Of a stretch of DNA of 64,000 nucleotides, positions 26,836-34,907 are shown piece by piece. The stretch comes from Lachnospiraceae bacterium (GTDB lineage Bacteria; Bacillota; Clostridia; Lachnospirales; Lachnospiraceae). Within the stretch, counting starts at the first letter, position 1. Each line of letters starts with the position of its first letter. The notes beneath the pieces were generated by a model. The model was not told the DNA's origin. It saw only the letters and a program-made list of their open reading frames with translations, and made no database searches. Both the position numbers and the translations under genes were made by a program. The stretch lies in NCBI GenBank assembly GCA_022767285.1, contig JALENY010000029.1:83204-147203 (forward strand), given 5' to 3'.

Positions 26836-28860
26836 TTGAAACAAAAAGAAAAATACCAGATCAAAAAAGGTAATCCGGAATGGATGGGCGCTGTAGTATT
26901 GGCGAACGGTGTTAATTTTACGGTTGAACTTCCCGGAGGGAAAGAGACGGAATTGTTGATTTATGAGAAAAATGGAGAGAACCCGGTATTGGTAATCAGT
27001 ATGATTCCGGAGCTGTGTACCGGAGATGTGGGCAGTGTATTTGTAGAAGGACTGTCCGGAAAAGGATGTGAGTATGTTTATCGGACCGGCGGTGTCACAG
27101 TCAAAGATCCCTATGCGCTTATGATATCCGGCGAGCGCTGCGTGGTAGTGGAAGAATATGGACAGGCAGTTGTCACGAACGATCAGCCGTGGATTCCTTT
27201 TGAGAATCTTGTACTTTATAAGCTGCATATAAAAGGTTTTACAAAACAGGCAAAAGTCAGGAAAAAAGGTACATTCCAGGGCGTTAAAGAGCAGATTCCC
27301 TATCTGAAGGAACTGGGAATCAACGGTGTGGAATTTATGCCCATCTATGAATGGAATGATTCTCTGCGCCCGGTGAATATGTCCGTATCCTATTATCCCT
27401 GCCCGGAACCGGAGACAGTGAGAAAAAACTACTGGGGCTATGCGCCGGTCAATTATTATTTTGCACCCAAAAGCGTTTATGCTTCCACCGGAAAGCCGGT
27501 AAAAGAATGCGCGGATATGATCAACGCCTTCCATGAAGCCGGGATTGAATGCATTATGGAAATCTATTTTCCTGGCGGCACAGTTCCTACTCTGGCGGTT
27601 GACGTGCTCCGTTATTGGAAAATGAACTATGGAATCGACGGATTCCACCTGATCGGTGACGGCGTTCCGGTAGAAGCGATTGTGCGGCATCCTCTGTTCA
27701 CACGGACAAAGCTATTTTTTGACCGCGTGGATGAGGCATGGATTTATGGCAACAAGGAACCGGTGTATCGGAATATTGCAGAGTATAATAATGACTTTAT
27801 GGACTGTTCCAGGCGCCTGTTAAAAGGTGATGACAGCCAGATCAGTAATTTTGTTTATCAGAGCCGAAAAAACCCACAGAAACATGGTGCTGTGAACTAT
27901 ATGGCAAATGTCAACGGATTTACCATGATGGATATGGTATCCTATGACCGGAAGCACAATGAGGAAAACGGTGAGGAAAACCGGGATGGTATGCCGGCAA
28001 ATGATGTATGGAACTGCGGCGCAGAAGGTCCGACCAGAAAAGCATCTGTCCGCGCCCTTCGAAAGAAGCAGTTGAAAAATGCATTTTTGTATGTGCTGCT
28101 TGCTCAGGGAACACCGCTGATTTATCAGGGAGATGAGTGGGGCAATTCCCAGATGGGAAATAACAATGCCTATGCCTCCGACAATGAAATCGGATGGGTG
28201 AACTGGAAAAAGAATCCCTATGGGGAAGAACTGCTTGCATTTGTGAAAGAAGCCATTGCATTTCGAAAAGCCCATCCGATTCTCCATATGAACAAAGAAA
28301 TGAGGCTGACTGATTACCGCGCATACGGTTATCCGGATTTGTCCTATCATGATGAACGGGCCTGGTACACGCAGTTTGAGAGCTCTAATCGATTCGTTGG
28401 AGCTATGTACTGCGGAAAATTTGTTTCGATGAAGGAAGAAGAGCAGGATGACTTTATTTATGTTGCATATAATGCTTACTGGGAAAAACAGACATTTTCC
28501 CTTCCCAAACTTCCCACAGGTATGAAGTGGCAGATGGCGATTTACACCGATGATCAGGATAAGGAATTCTATCCGACGGGAAAACCGCTTCTGGAACAGA
28601 GAAAGGTTGAGGTAGCAGAACGGTCCGTCATGGTACTGTTAGGAAAAAAAGCCGAAGCGGAAGAAAATCAGAAAACGAAAGTAAAGCTAAAGGCAAAAGC
28701 TAGGCAGAATATAGAATCGAAGCGAGATGCAGAAGCGGAGCAGGTCGCTGAAACAAAGCAGGATGCAGAAGCGGAGCAGATCGCTGAAACAAAGCAGGAT
28801 GCGGAAACGGAGCAGATCAGTGAAGCAAAGCAAAATGCTGAAACCGGGCATAATCCATAA
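26836..28860 (+). CDS. GH13 glycogen-debranching-like protein lacking catalytic residues
   Basis: 674 residues from a TTG start at 26836, which has GGTGGAG at the right distance. An N-terminal beta-sandwich (about 1-105) precedes a GH13 barrel close to GlgX (KHNEENGEENRDG, LAQGTPLIYQGDEWG, GNNNAYASDN). All four catalytic regions are altered: IDGFHLIG (I273 for the nucleophile Asp, H271 for Arg), KLFFDRVD (D296 for the acid/base Glu), NVNGFT (V359-N360 for His-Asp) and EIYFPGG for the region I NH pair. Domain B is almost absent. It is probably a non-catalytic glycan-binding or regulatory protein. The C-terminus (about 610-674) is a charged tail with 12-residue repeats. No signal peptide; cytosolic. 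Confidence 0.85.
   Translation: MKQKEKYQIKKGNPEWMGAVVLANGVNFTVELPGGKETELLIYEKNGENPVLVISMIPELCTGDVGSVFVEGLSGKGCEYVYRTGGVTVKDPYALMISGERCVVVEEYGQAVVTNDQPWIPFENLVLYKLHIKGFTKQAKVRKKGTFQGVKEQIPYLKELGINGVEFMPIYEWNDSLRPVNMSVSYYPCPEPETVRKNYWGYAPVNYYFAPKSVYASTGKPVKECADMINAFHEAGIECIMEIYFPGGTVPTLAVDVLRYWKMNYGIDGFHLIGDGVPVEAIVRHPLFTRTKLFFDRVDEAWIYGNKEPVYRNIAEYNNDFMDCSRRLLKGDDSQISNFVYQSRKNPQKHGAVNYMANVNGFTMMDMVSYDRKHNEENGEENRDGMPANDVWNCGAEGPTRKASVRALRKKQLKNAFLYVLLAQGTPLIYQGDEWGNSQMGNNNAYASDNEIGWVNWKKNPYGEELLAFVKEAIAFRKAHPILHMNKEMRLTDYRAYGYPDLSYHDERAWYTQFESSNRFVGAMYCGKFVSMKEEEQDDFIYVAYNAYWEKQTFSLPKLPTGMKWQMAIYTDDQDKEFYPTGKPLLEQRKVEVAERSVMVLLGKKAEAEENQKTKVKLKAKARQNIESKRDAEAEQVAETKQDAEAEQIAETKQDAETEQISEAKQNAETGHNP
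28726..28845 (+). repeat. 36-bp tandem repeat coding the tail of the GH13-like protein
   Basis: Copies at 28726-28761, 28762-28797 and 28798-28833 plus a partial fourth unit. Each encodes a 12-residue unit of the type DAEAEQIAETKQ, likely helical. Confidence 0.85.
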
Positions 28861-28889
28861 GGACCGGTCAGGAACAGGAGCAGAATGAG

Positions 28890-29432
28890 ATGAATGAGAA
28901 AGCATGGGGACATTTCAAAACGATAACAAAACATAAACTTATGGTTATGAAATACTGTTTCCGCATCGGGCTGTACAAACAGGGACTTTTGCATGACCTT
29001 TCAAAGTATTCGCCCACAGAATTTCGTGCAGGATGCCGTTATTATCAGGGAAATCGCAGCCCCAACAATGCTGAGAGGGAAGATACAGGTGTATCTCTGG
29101 CCTGGTTGCATCACAAGGGAAGGAACAAGCATCATTTTGAATACTGGATTGATTATTCAGTAAAACCGTCAGATCGGGTGATTGAGGGAATACAGATGCC
29201 GCGCGAATATGTGGCAGAGATGATCATGGACCGGATCTGTGCGGCAAAGGTGTATAACGGTAAAAAATATACCAATGATCAGCCGCTGGAGTATTATTTG
29301 AAAAGTAAAGATAAAATGTGGTTTATCCATAAAGAAACCAAACGGCAGATGGAATTTCTGCTGACCATGCTTGCAAAAGAAGGAGAGAGAAAGACTCTAT
29401 CCTATATCAGACATGTTTTTCTTGGAGCATAG
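28890..29432 (+). CDS. DUF5662 family protein
   Basis: 180 residues, soluble. The conserved histidine/aspartate segments LLHDLSKYSPTEF and WLHHKGRNKHHFEYWIDY resemble the DUF5662 family, where they probably form a metal site related to HD-type phosphohydrolases; no reaction is established. It begins 29 bp after the GH13-like gene and is probably cotranscribed with it. A hairpin overlaps its stop codon (29425-29447). Confidence 0.75.
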   Translation: MNEKAWGHFKTITKHKLMVMKYCFRIGLYKQGLLHDLSKYSPTEFRAGCRYYQGNRSPNNAEREDTGVSLAWLHHKGRNKHHFEYWIDYSVKPSDRVIEGIQMPREYVAEMIMDRICAAKVYNGKKYTNDQPLEYYLKSKDKMWFIHKETKRQMEFLLTMLAKEGERKTLSYIRHVFLGA

Positions 29433-29447
29433 GTGATTCCTATGCTT
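29425..29447 (+). terminator. Hairpin overlapping the end of the DUF5662 gene
   Basis: GAGCATAGG and CCTATGCTT flank TGATT. There is no T run, so termination is uncertain. Confidence 0.4.
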
Positions 29448-29460
29448 CAAACACGTTCCG

Positions 29461-29528
29461 CGCCAAAGTGTACAAGTCCCTCATGAGTGAGGGATATAGG
29501 GAGTTGAAGTGGACTTGTCCACTTTGTT
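29461..29528. repeat. Dispersed palindromic repeat, copy 1
   Basis: A 68-bp element identical to 45772-45839 except for one base. Outer arms starting AAAGTG and ending CACTTT pair over 15 positions with one mismatch, and an inner CCCTCA-TGAG-TGAGGG hairpin lies inside. Weaker similarity runs on to about 29555 (ATGAGAAAATG). It lies in the untranslated region ahead of the aminotransferase gene; no coding function is seen in 29433-29672. Confidence 0.85.
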
Positions 29529-29672
29529 CTTTCATGAGAAAATGTGTCCTGTGAAATAGAAATGTTCTGCATAAATCGCCTGTGGAGGAGGGCAATATGT
29601 CGCTCGAACGCCGCCTCAGGCGGAGAATCCTGCAAGCAGGGTCCTTATTACAAAAGACGGGAGAAACAAAAC

Positions 29673-30836
29673 ATGAGATTTTCGAAACGAATGGATTATT
29701 TTGGCGAGAGTGTTTTTACCACCCTGCTGAAAATGAAACAGGAAAAGGAAGCATCCGGGGAAAAGGTGATCGATTTCAGTATCGGCGCGCCCAATATACC
29801 GCCGGCAGATCATATTCTGGAGGCTATGAAAGAGGCTGTGCTGGATAAGAATAATTATATCTATGCGATTTCCGATTTGAAGGAACTGGATGAGGCTGTG
29901 TCCAAGTGGTACGCGCGGCGCTATGGGGTCGACATTGATCCGGGGACTGAGGTAGTATCCCTTTTGGGGTCGCAGGAGGGACTGGCCCATATCGCGCTTT
30001 CCATTGTAGATCCGGGAGATGTGGTACTGGTACCCGATCCCTGCTACCCGGTATTTGCGGATGGTCCGGTTTTAGCAGGGGCAAAACTGCATTATATGCC
30101 TCTCAGAAAAGAAAATAATTTTATCATTGATTTTGCAGAGATACCAGAGGAGACGGCAAAGGCGGCAAAACTGATCGTTGTTTCCTACCCGAACAATCCT
30201 ACTGCAGCCATGGGCACTCCGGAGTTTTACCGTAACCTGATCGATTTCGCTAAGAAATATGATATTATTGTGCTCCACGACAATGCTTACAGTGAACTGG
30301 TATTTGACAGGGAACCAAGCGGCAGTTTTCTGAGCTTTGAGGGAGCAAAAGAGGTAGGTGTGGAGTTTAATTCTCTGTCCAAGACCTACGGTATGGCCGG
30401 TGCCAGAGTGGGATTTTGCATCGGGAACGTACAGGTGGTGGAGAACCTCAAGCGACTGAAATCCAACATGGATTATGGGATGTTTATCCCTGTTCAGAAA
30501 GCAGCCATTGCTGCGATTACCGGACCGCAGGAGTGCGTGGTAACGACCAGAGAAGCTTACCGCAGGCGCCGCGATTTGCTCTGCGATGGATTTACCAGGA
30601 TCGGATGGGCCATGGAGCGATGCCCGGCGACCATGTTTGTCTGGGCGAAAATCCCGGATAAATATCCGTCTTCTCAGATGTTTGTGGAGGATCTGATCCA
30701 GAAAGCCGGTGTTATGGTGACCCCGGGAAGTGCCTTTGGCCCGTCCGGAGAAGGTTTTGTCCGAATGGCTCTGGTACAGGATGAAGAAGATATCAGGATC
30801 GCAATTGAGAGAGTCAGAGACAGCGGGATTTTGTAA
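29673..30836 (+). CDS. Class I/II pyridoxal-phosphate aminotransferase (DapL-like)
   Basis: 387 residues, fold type I. The PLP-binding lysine is K237 in SLSKTYGMAGARVGF, and SYPNNPTA is the conserved substrate/PLP-phosphate segment. It resembles LL-diaminopimelate/alanine/aspartate aminotransferases of Clostridia, so it may serve lysine and peptidoglycan precursor synthesis, but substrate cannot be settled. ATG at 29673 follows GGGAG; an open frame from 29544 runs back into the repeat region and is not supported. A 240-bp leader containing the palindromic repeat precedes it. Confidence 0.85.
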   Translation: MRFSKRMDYFGESVFTTLLKMKQEKEASGEKVIDFSIGAPNIPPADHILEAMKEAVLDKNNYIYAISDLKELDEAVSKWYARRYGVDIDPGTEVVSLLGSQEGLAHIALSIVDPGDVVLVPDPCYPVFADGPVLAGAKLHYMPLRKENNFIIDFAEIPEETAKAAKLIVVSYPNNPTAAMGTPEFYRNLIDFAKKYDIIVLHDNAYSELVFDREPSGSFLSFEGAKEVGVEFNSLSKTYGMAGARVGFCIGNVQVVENLKRLKSNMDYGMFIPVQKAAIAAITGPQECVVTTREAYRRRRDLLCDGFTRIGWAMERCPATMFVWAKIPDKYPSSQMFVEDLIQKAGVMVTPGSAFGPSGEGFVRMALVQDEEDIRIAIERVRDSGIL

Positions 30837-30933
30837 AACAGAGGAATTCGTAAATCAATCGGATCCTGTAAAGATATAATTCCACGGCAGGGACTTCTCT
30901 GATCCGACAGCCGGGAGAATAGACATCTGAAAA

Positions 30934-30981
30934 AAGGAAAAGAGATACACAGTCCAAACAGAACCGGTATCTCTTTTCCTT
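30934..30981 (-). terminator. Bidirectional hairpin, terminator of the cysteine-rich gene
   Basis: AAGGAAAAGAGATAC (30934-30948) and its exact complement (30967-30981) form a 15-bp stem. On the minus strand the stem is followed by TTTTTT; the arm overlaps the stop codon of the minus gene. It may also stop the aminotransferase transcript. Confidence 0.75.
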
Positions 30982-31153
30982 AGTAATTGTAGGCTCCCTC
31001 AAATCTGTCACATTCGTTCTTCTTTCGTGAGCCCTCGCTGCAGGTTTCGCATCGTCCGCAGAATTCTTGTTTGTAACACTGGGTACAGCAGCACTGCCTG
31101 CAAATCTCTTTTTCACGAACGGATGGAGTAGAAATCAGATCATTTTTTGTCAT
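30980..31153 (-). CDS. Small cysteine-rich protein (57 aa), unrecognised
   Basis: An ATG on the minus strand at 31153 preceded by GGAGGG encodes 57 residues with ten cysteines: CRQCCCTQC, then CGRCETC, then a final NECDRFEG. The spacing of paired CxxC groups suggests one or two zinc or Fe-S sites. A good promoter and a strong terminator bracket it, which supports a real gene despite its size. I do not recognise the family. The product is hydrophilic, with no signal peptide or membrane segment. Confidence 0.7.
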   Translation of the reverse strand: MTKNDLISTPSVREKEICRQCCCTQCYKQEFCGRCETCSEGSRKKNECDRFEGAYNY

Positions 31154-31177
31154 TAGACATCCCTCCTTGTGTGGTCT

Positions 31178-31206
31178 ATTATATCACGTTTTACAGAAGA
31201 TGTCGA
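31178..31206 (-). promoter_or_regulatory. Promoter of the small cysteine-rich gene
   Basis: On the minus strand TCGACA (31206-31201) and TATAAT (31183-31178) are separated by 17 bp, 24 bp before the ATG. Confidence 0.65.
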
Positions 31207-31301
31207 TTGTCTTGCAATTCGGTTAAAGCCATAATAAAGAACAGAAAGCTGTTCTGTACAGAAATACATAATACATTATTTGGAGACAGTACGATTATTA
31301 T

Positions 31302-33263
31302 ATGGGCATAAAAAAGAGGCAGAAAACAGGAAAACAGAAAAGAGAAAATACAGAAAGGAAAAAAAAGAGATGGCGTGTCTGGGCGGCCGCCGGACTTTTT
31401 TTCCTGGCATTGATTTTGTATTTTGGATATGTGATCGTATATCGGCAAATGGTGGAACCCAAAACAGATGCAGCGGAAACTACCACGGATCCGGTATTAT
31501 ATACAGTGACAGAGCAGATGGAAGTCCTTCGCCCCTTTGAAGAATTGTATCGGCTGGCCTTTGAGGGAAGAGCGATAGAGGATGAATATGGAATGATTGC
31601 GATTCCGGGGCTGGAGGCAACAGAGACGCTGACCTCCAATCAGGACGGAGAAATCGAGATGTGTACCTCCATGACTCCTCAGGGATTGGCAATTGCCAAC
31701 GATTATCTGTTGATCAGCGCTTATTGCCATACTCACCGGCACAATTCCGTCGTTTATGTACTAAACAAAAATTCCCGTGAACTTGTGAAGGTGATCGTAC
31801 TGAAAAACAAAGACCATGTGGGCGGCCTGGCTTTCGACAAAAAAAACTATATGATCTGGGTATCTACCAGTCATGACGGCAGAGCGGCGGCTTCGGCTTT
31901 TTCGCTGAGAAATCTGGAAGCCTACAACCTGGAATTGATGAAAAAACCGATTGCCTATACGCATGATTATGATCTATACACATTGGAAAGGGATTCTTTT
32001 ATGACCTATGCAGACGGATATCTGTATATTGGCCATTTCTCTCAAAACGAGATCAGTGTAGTACAAAAGTTTGAAATTGGGATCAACGGCGGTCTGAAGA
32101 CCAGATCCGGCGCGGAACTTGGTATTGACAAAGATATTGCTATGCCGGATGACATCAAAAAAATACCAAAGATGATCCAGGGATTTGCAGTTTATGAGGA
32201 TAAGGTGATTTTGACACAATCTTATGGAATTTATCCGTCTTTTCTTCTGGTGCACAATTATGATGATGTCATGCATCGGACACAGAAAAAGTATACGATC
32301 AATAAAATCACTCTGCCGCAGAAGCTGGAGCAGATTTACATTGATGGGACGGATCTTTATATCCTTTTTGAATCGGCTGCCTATGCCTATTCGGCCCAAC
32401 CGCTTCCGAAAGTCGATCGGGTGCTGAAACTGCAGCTGAGTGAAGTGATAAAAGTTGACATTAATGACTTAATGTCAGAAAAAAATGCCATCAAGGCGGA
32501 AGAAGATGAGTATAATACGGAAGAAACGTATTTAAATGTTCAAAATCCAAGGATATTTGCGGACTTCTGTGCTGAACAGATACAATTCATAAAGAATAAG
32601 GAGAAAGAAATGAAGAGAGTGCAGGATATGCCGGCAGGCGCTATTGTCACAGAAGAACAATTAAAACTTGAGGGTGTGGACAATCTGTTCTATGCAGAGG
32701 AAATTTCCGACGAAGTGTTTGCGCGGATGGAAGGAAAAACGTATAAGGAAAACTGTACGGTTCCCAGAGAAGAGCTGCGCTATGTCAGGGTACTGCATTT
32801 TGGTTTTGACGGGAAGACCCACGTGGGTGAGCTGGTTGTAAATGAAAAAATTGCGGATACGACCGTCGAGATATTCCGGGAATTGTATAATATCTCATAT
32901 CCCATTGAAAAGATGCATCTGATTGATGATTACGATGCAAATGATGAAGCATCCATGGCAGACAATAACTGTTCGGCCTTTAACTTCCGGACGATTTCTT
33001 TTACGAATCGTCTGTCCAATCATGCAAGAGGCATGGCTATTGATATTAATCCGCTGTATAATCCTTATATCAAGACGGTTGAGGGCAGGCTGAACTGTGA
33101 ACCTGTCAATGCATGGGAATACACGGATCGTCAGAAAGAATTTGACTATAAAATTGACCATGAGGATCCCTGTTATCAGATATTTACGCAGCATGGATTT
33201 TCCTGGGGTGGTGACTGGACGGATCGGAAAGACTATCAGCATTTTGAAATGTTGGAAGAATAG
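31302..33263 (+). CDS. Membrane-anchored M15 D,D-carboxypeptidase-like protein with N-terminal propeller-like region
   Basis: 653 residues. A Lys/Arg-rich cytoplasmic start and one membrane helix (about 30-48) are followed by a large extracellular region (about 70-385) with repeated beta-strand blocks such as QGLAIANDYLLISAY, GGLAFDKKNYMIWVS and YADGYLYIGHF, suggesting a beta-propeller. The C-terminal 130 residues are an M15 peptidase domain: zinc ligands in HARGMAIDINP and DYQHFE and the GFSWGGDW motif. Such enzymes cut D-Ala-containing or L-Ala-D-Glu peptidoglycan cross-links. No clear ribosome-binding site is seen at the ATG. It is not in an operon; a terminator follows. Confidence 0.75.
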   Translation: MGIKKRQKTGKQKRENTERKKKRWRVWAAAGLFFLALILYFGYVIVYRQMVEPKTDAAETTTDPVLYTVTEQMEVLRPFEELYRLAFEGRAIEDEYGMIAIPGLEATETLTSNQDGEIEMCTSMTPQGLAIANDYLLISAYCHTHRHNSVVYVLNKNSRELVKVIVLKNKDHVGGLAFDKKNYMIWVSTSHDGRAAASAFSLRNLEAYNLELMKKPIAYTHDYDLYTLERDSFMTYADGYLYIGHFSQNEISVVQKFEIGINGGLKTRSGAELGIDKDIAMPDDIKKIPKMIQGFAVYEDKVILTQSYGIYPSFLLVHNYDDVMHRTQKKYTINKITLPQKLEQIYIDGTDLYILFESAAYAYSAQPLPKVDRVLKLQLSEVIKVDINDLMSEKNAIKAEEDEYNTEETYLNVQNPRIFADFCAEQIQFIKNKEKEMKRVQDMPAGAIVTEEQLKLEGVDNLFYAEEISDEVFARMEGKTYKENCTVPREELRYVRVLHFGFDGKTHVGELVVNEKIADTTVEIFRELYNISYPIEKMHLIDDYDANDEASMADNNCSAFNFRTISFTNRLSNHARGMAIDINPLYNPYIKTVEGRLNCEPVNAWEYTDRQKEFDYKIDHEDPCYQIFTQHGFSWGGDWTDRKDYQHFEMLEE

Positions 33264-33308
33264 GAGAAACAATAATAGAAATTCAGAAGCTGCTTTTTAA
33301 AAAAGTAA

Positions 33309-33353
33309 GAGGAGCTGCGCACTGAGTATATGGCAGTGCGCAGCTCCTCTTTT
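33309..33353 (+). terminator. Bidirectional terminator between the M15 gene and trkH
   Basis: A perfect 16-bp stem (GAGGAGCTGCGCACTG and complement) with a 9-nt loop is followed by TTTT and preceded by A-rich sequence, serving both convergent genes. Confidence 0.9.
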
Positions 33354-33447
33354 CAAACCGTAGTATAATCTGATATGAAAAAGTTCACAGGTCTCCTGTA
33401 CAAAGAATTGCATGAGGAGGTACCGGATGAATCGAATTATGTTAATA

Positions 33448-34887
33448 TTAGAATTTCCTCCAGGCCTCAGGTACAAAAAGCAGCAGCAGCGGGAAAATTT
33501 CCAGACGGCCTGCCAGCATATCAAAAATCAGCACTATCTTAGCTCCGATGGAGAATATGCCAAAGTTACCGGTGGGCCCCACAAGCTCCAGACCGGGACC
33601 AATGTTATTCAAGGTCGCTGCTACGGAAGTGAAGTTTGTGATCATATCATGCCCGTCAAAGGAAATCAGTAATACGGAGAAAACAAAAATCAACATATAA
33701 GAAACCAGAAATACGTTTGTGGCACGGACCACTTCATGTTCTACCGGTTTTCCGTCAATGGTTACCTTTTTGACACTCCGGGGATGGATGTACTGATGAA
33801 GTTCTTTTTTCACAGTCCTTACAGCAATGATCAAGCGGGATACTTTAATGCCGCCGCCGGTACTGCCGGCACAGGCACCGATGAACATCAGAATGACCAG
33901 TATGGAACGGGATACCTGATTCCAGTTATTAAAATCCGTCGTTGCAAATCCTGTGGTTGTGATGATGGAACCAACCTGGAAGGACGCATGGTTGACAGCT
34001 TCTCCTAATGAGGGATAAAGGCCGCGTATGTTCAGCGTGATGATAAAAATCGAAATCAGAATGATACTGAGATACCATCGCACCTCCTCCAGAGCGAAAG
34101 CCTGCTTGATTTTTTTCGAAATCAGAAGAAAATACAGGCCGAAATTTATGCCAAACAGAATCATAAATATGGTGACCACAACCTGAATATAGGTGGAATA
34201 GCCTGCGATACTATCATTTTTTATGCCAAATCCGCCGGTACCGGCCGTTCCGAACGCAGTAGTCAGAGCATCGAACAGCGGCATATGACCTATGAGCAGG
34301 AAAATGATTTCCAGTATCGTCATGCAAAAATAGATTACATAAAGAATTTTAGCGGTTGACTGTACACGTGGCATCAGCTTGGAAACAGAAGGTCCGGGGC
34401 TTTCTGCTTTCATAAGACTCATTTGAGAACCACCGGTCATAGGAAGGATGGCAAGGATAAATACCAGGACGCCCATACCGCCGATCCAGTGGGTAAAACT
34501 GCGCCAAAACAAAATAGAACGGGGCAGCGGTTCCACTGCGGGCAAAATACTTGCACCTGTGGTGGTAAAACCGGAAACGGTCTCAAAAAGTGCATCAATT
34601 ACGTTCGGGATGGTTCCACTGATCAGAAAAGGAAGGGATCCCATAATACTAAGAACAATCCAGCTTAAAGCTACGGCCACAAATCCCTCGCGTATAAAGA
34701 AAAATCGGTTTTTCGGACTTCTTGATACCAACGGTATGCCGAGCGCAAGGCAGAGCGCCATTGTTATGAGAAAAGCCCGGAGTTGGGATTCCCGATAAAC
34801 AATTGCTGTTATGCAGGGCAGGATCATAATAGCGGCCTCACAGTTTAATATCCAGCCGATAATATATGCAATAATTGAAAAGTTCAT
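33448..34887 (-). CDS. trkH: Potassium uptake protein TrkH (Ktr/Trk membrane subunit)
   Basis: 479 residues with about ten membrane helices. The four P-loop filter segments SGFTTTGAS, FGTAGTGGFG, TTTGFATTDF and LNNIGPG are visible, along with the GSTGGGIKVSR segment after filter three. It forms the K+ channel-like subunit driven by ion gradients, gated by TrkA. It starts 20 bp after trkA on the same strand, with RBS AGAGGAT. Confidence 0.92.
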   Translation of the reverse strand: MNFSIIAYIIGWILNCEAAIMILPCITAIVYRESQLRAFLITMALCLALGIPLVSRSPKNRFFFIREGFVAVALSWIVLSIMGSLPFLISGTIPNVIDALFETVSGFTTTGASILPAVEPLPRSILFWRSFTHWIGGMGVLVFILAILPMTGGSQMSLMKAESPGPSVSKLMPRVQSTAKILYVIYFCMTILEIIFLLIGHMPLFDALTTAFGTAGTGGFGIKNDSIAGYSTYIQVVVTIFMILFGINFGLYFLLISKKIKQAFALEEVRWYLSIILISIFIITLNIRGLYPSLGEAVNHASFQVGSIITTTGFATTDFNNWNQVSRSILVILMFIGACAGSTGGGIKVSRLIIAVRTVKKELHQYIHPRSVKKVTIDGKPVEHEVVRATNVFLVSYMLIFVFSVLLISFDGHDMITNFTSVAATLNNIGPGLELVGPTGNFGIFSIGAKIVLIFDMLAGRLEIFPLLLLFVPEAWRKF

Positions 34888-34907
34888 GATATCCTCTCAG
34901 GTAAAAA

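Noticed and set aside
30814..31116. 100-codon minus-strand frame overlapping the cysteine-rich gene
   Set aside because: It runs through the terminator hairpin and lies in a different frame from the gene with the promoter and ribosome-binding site.
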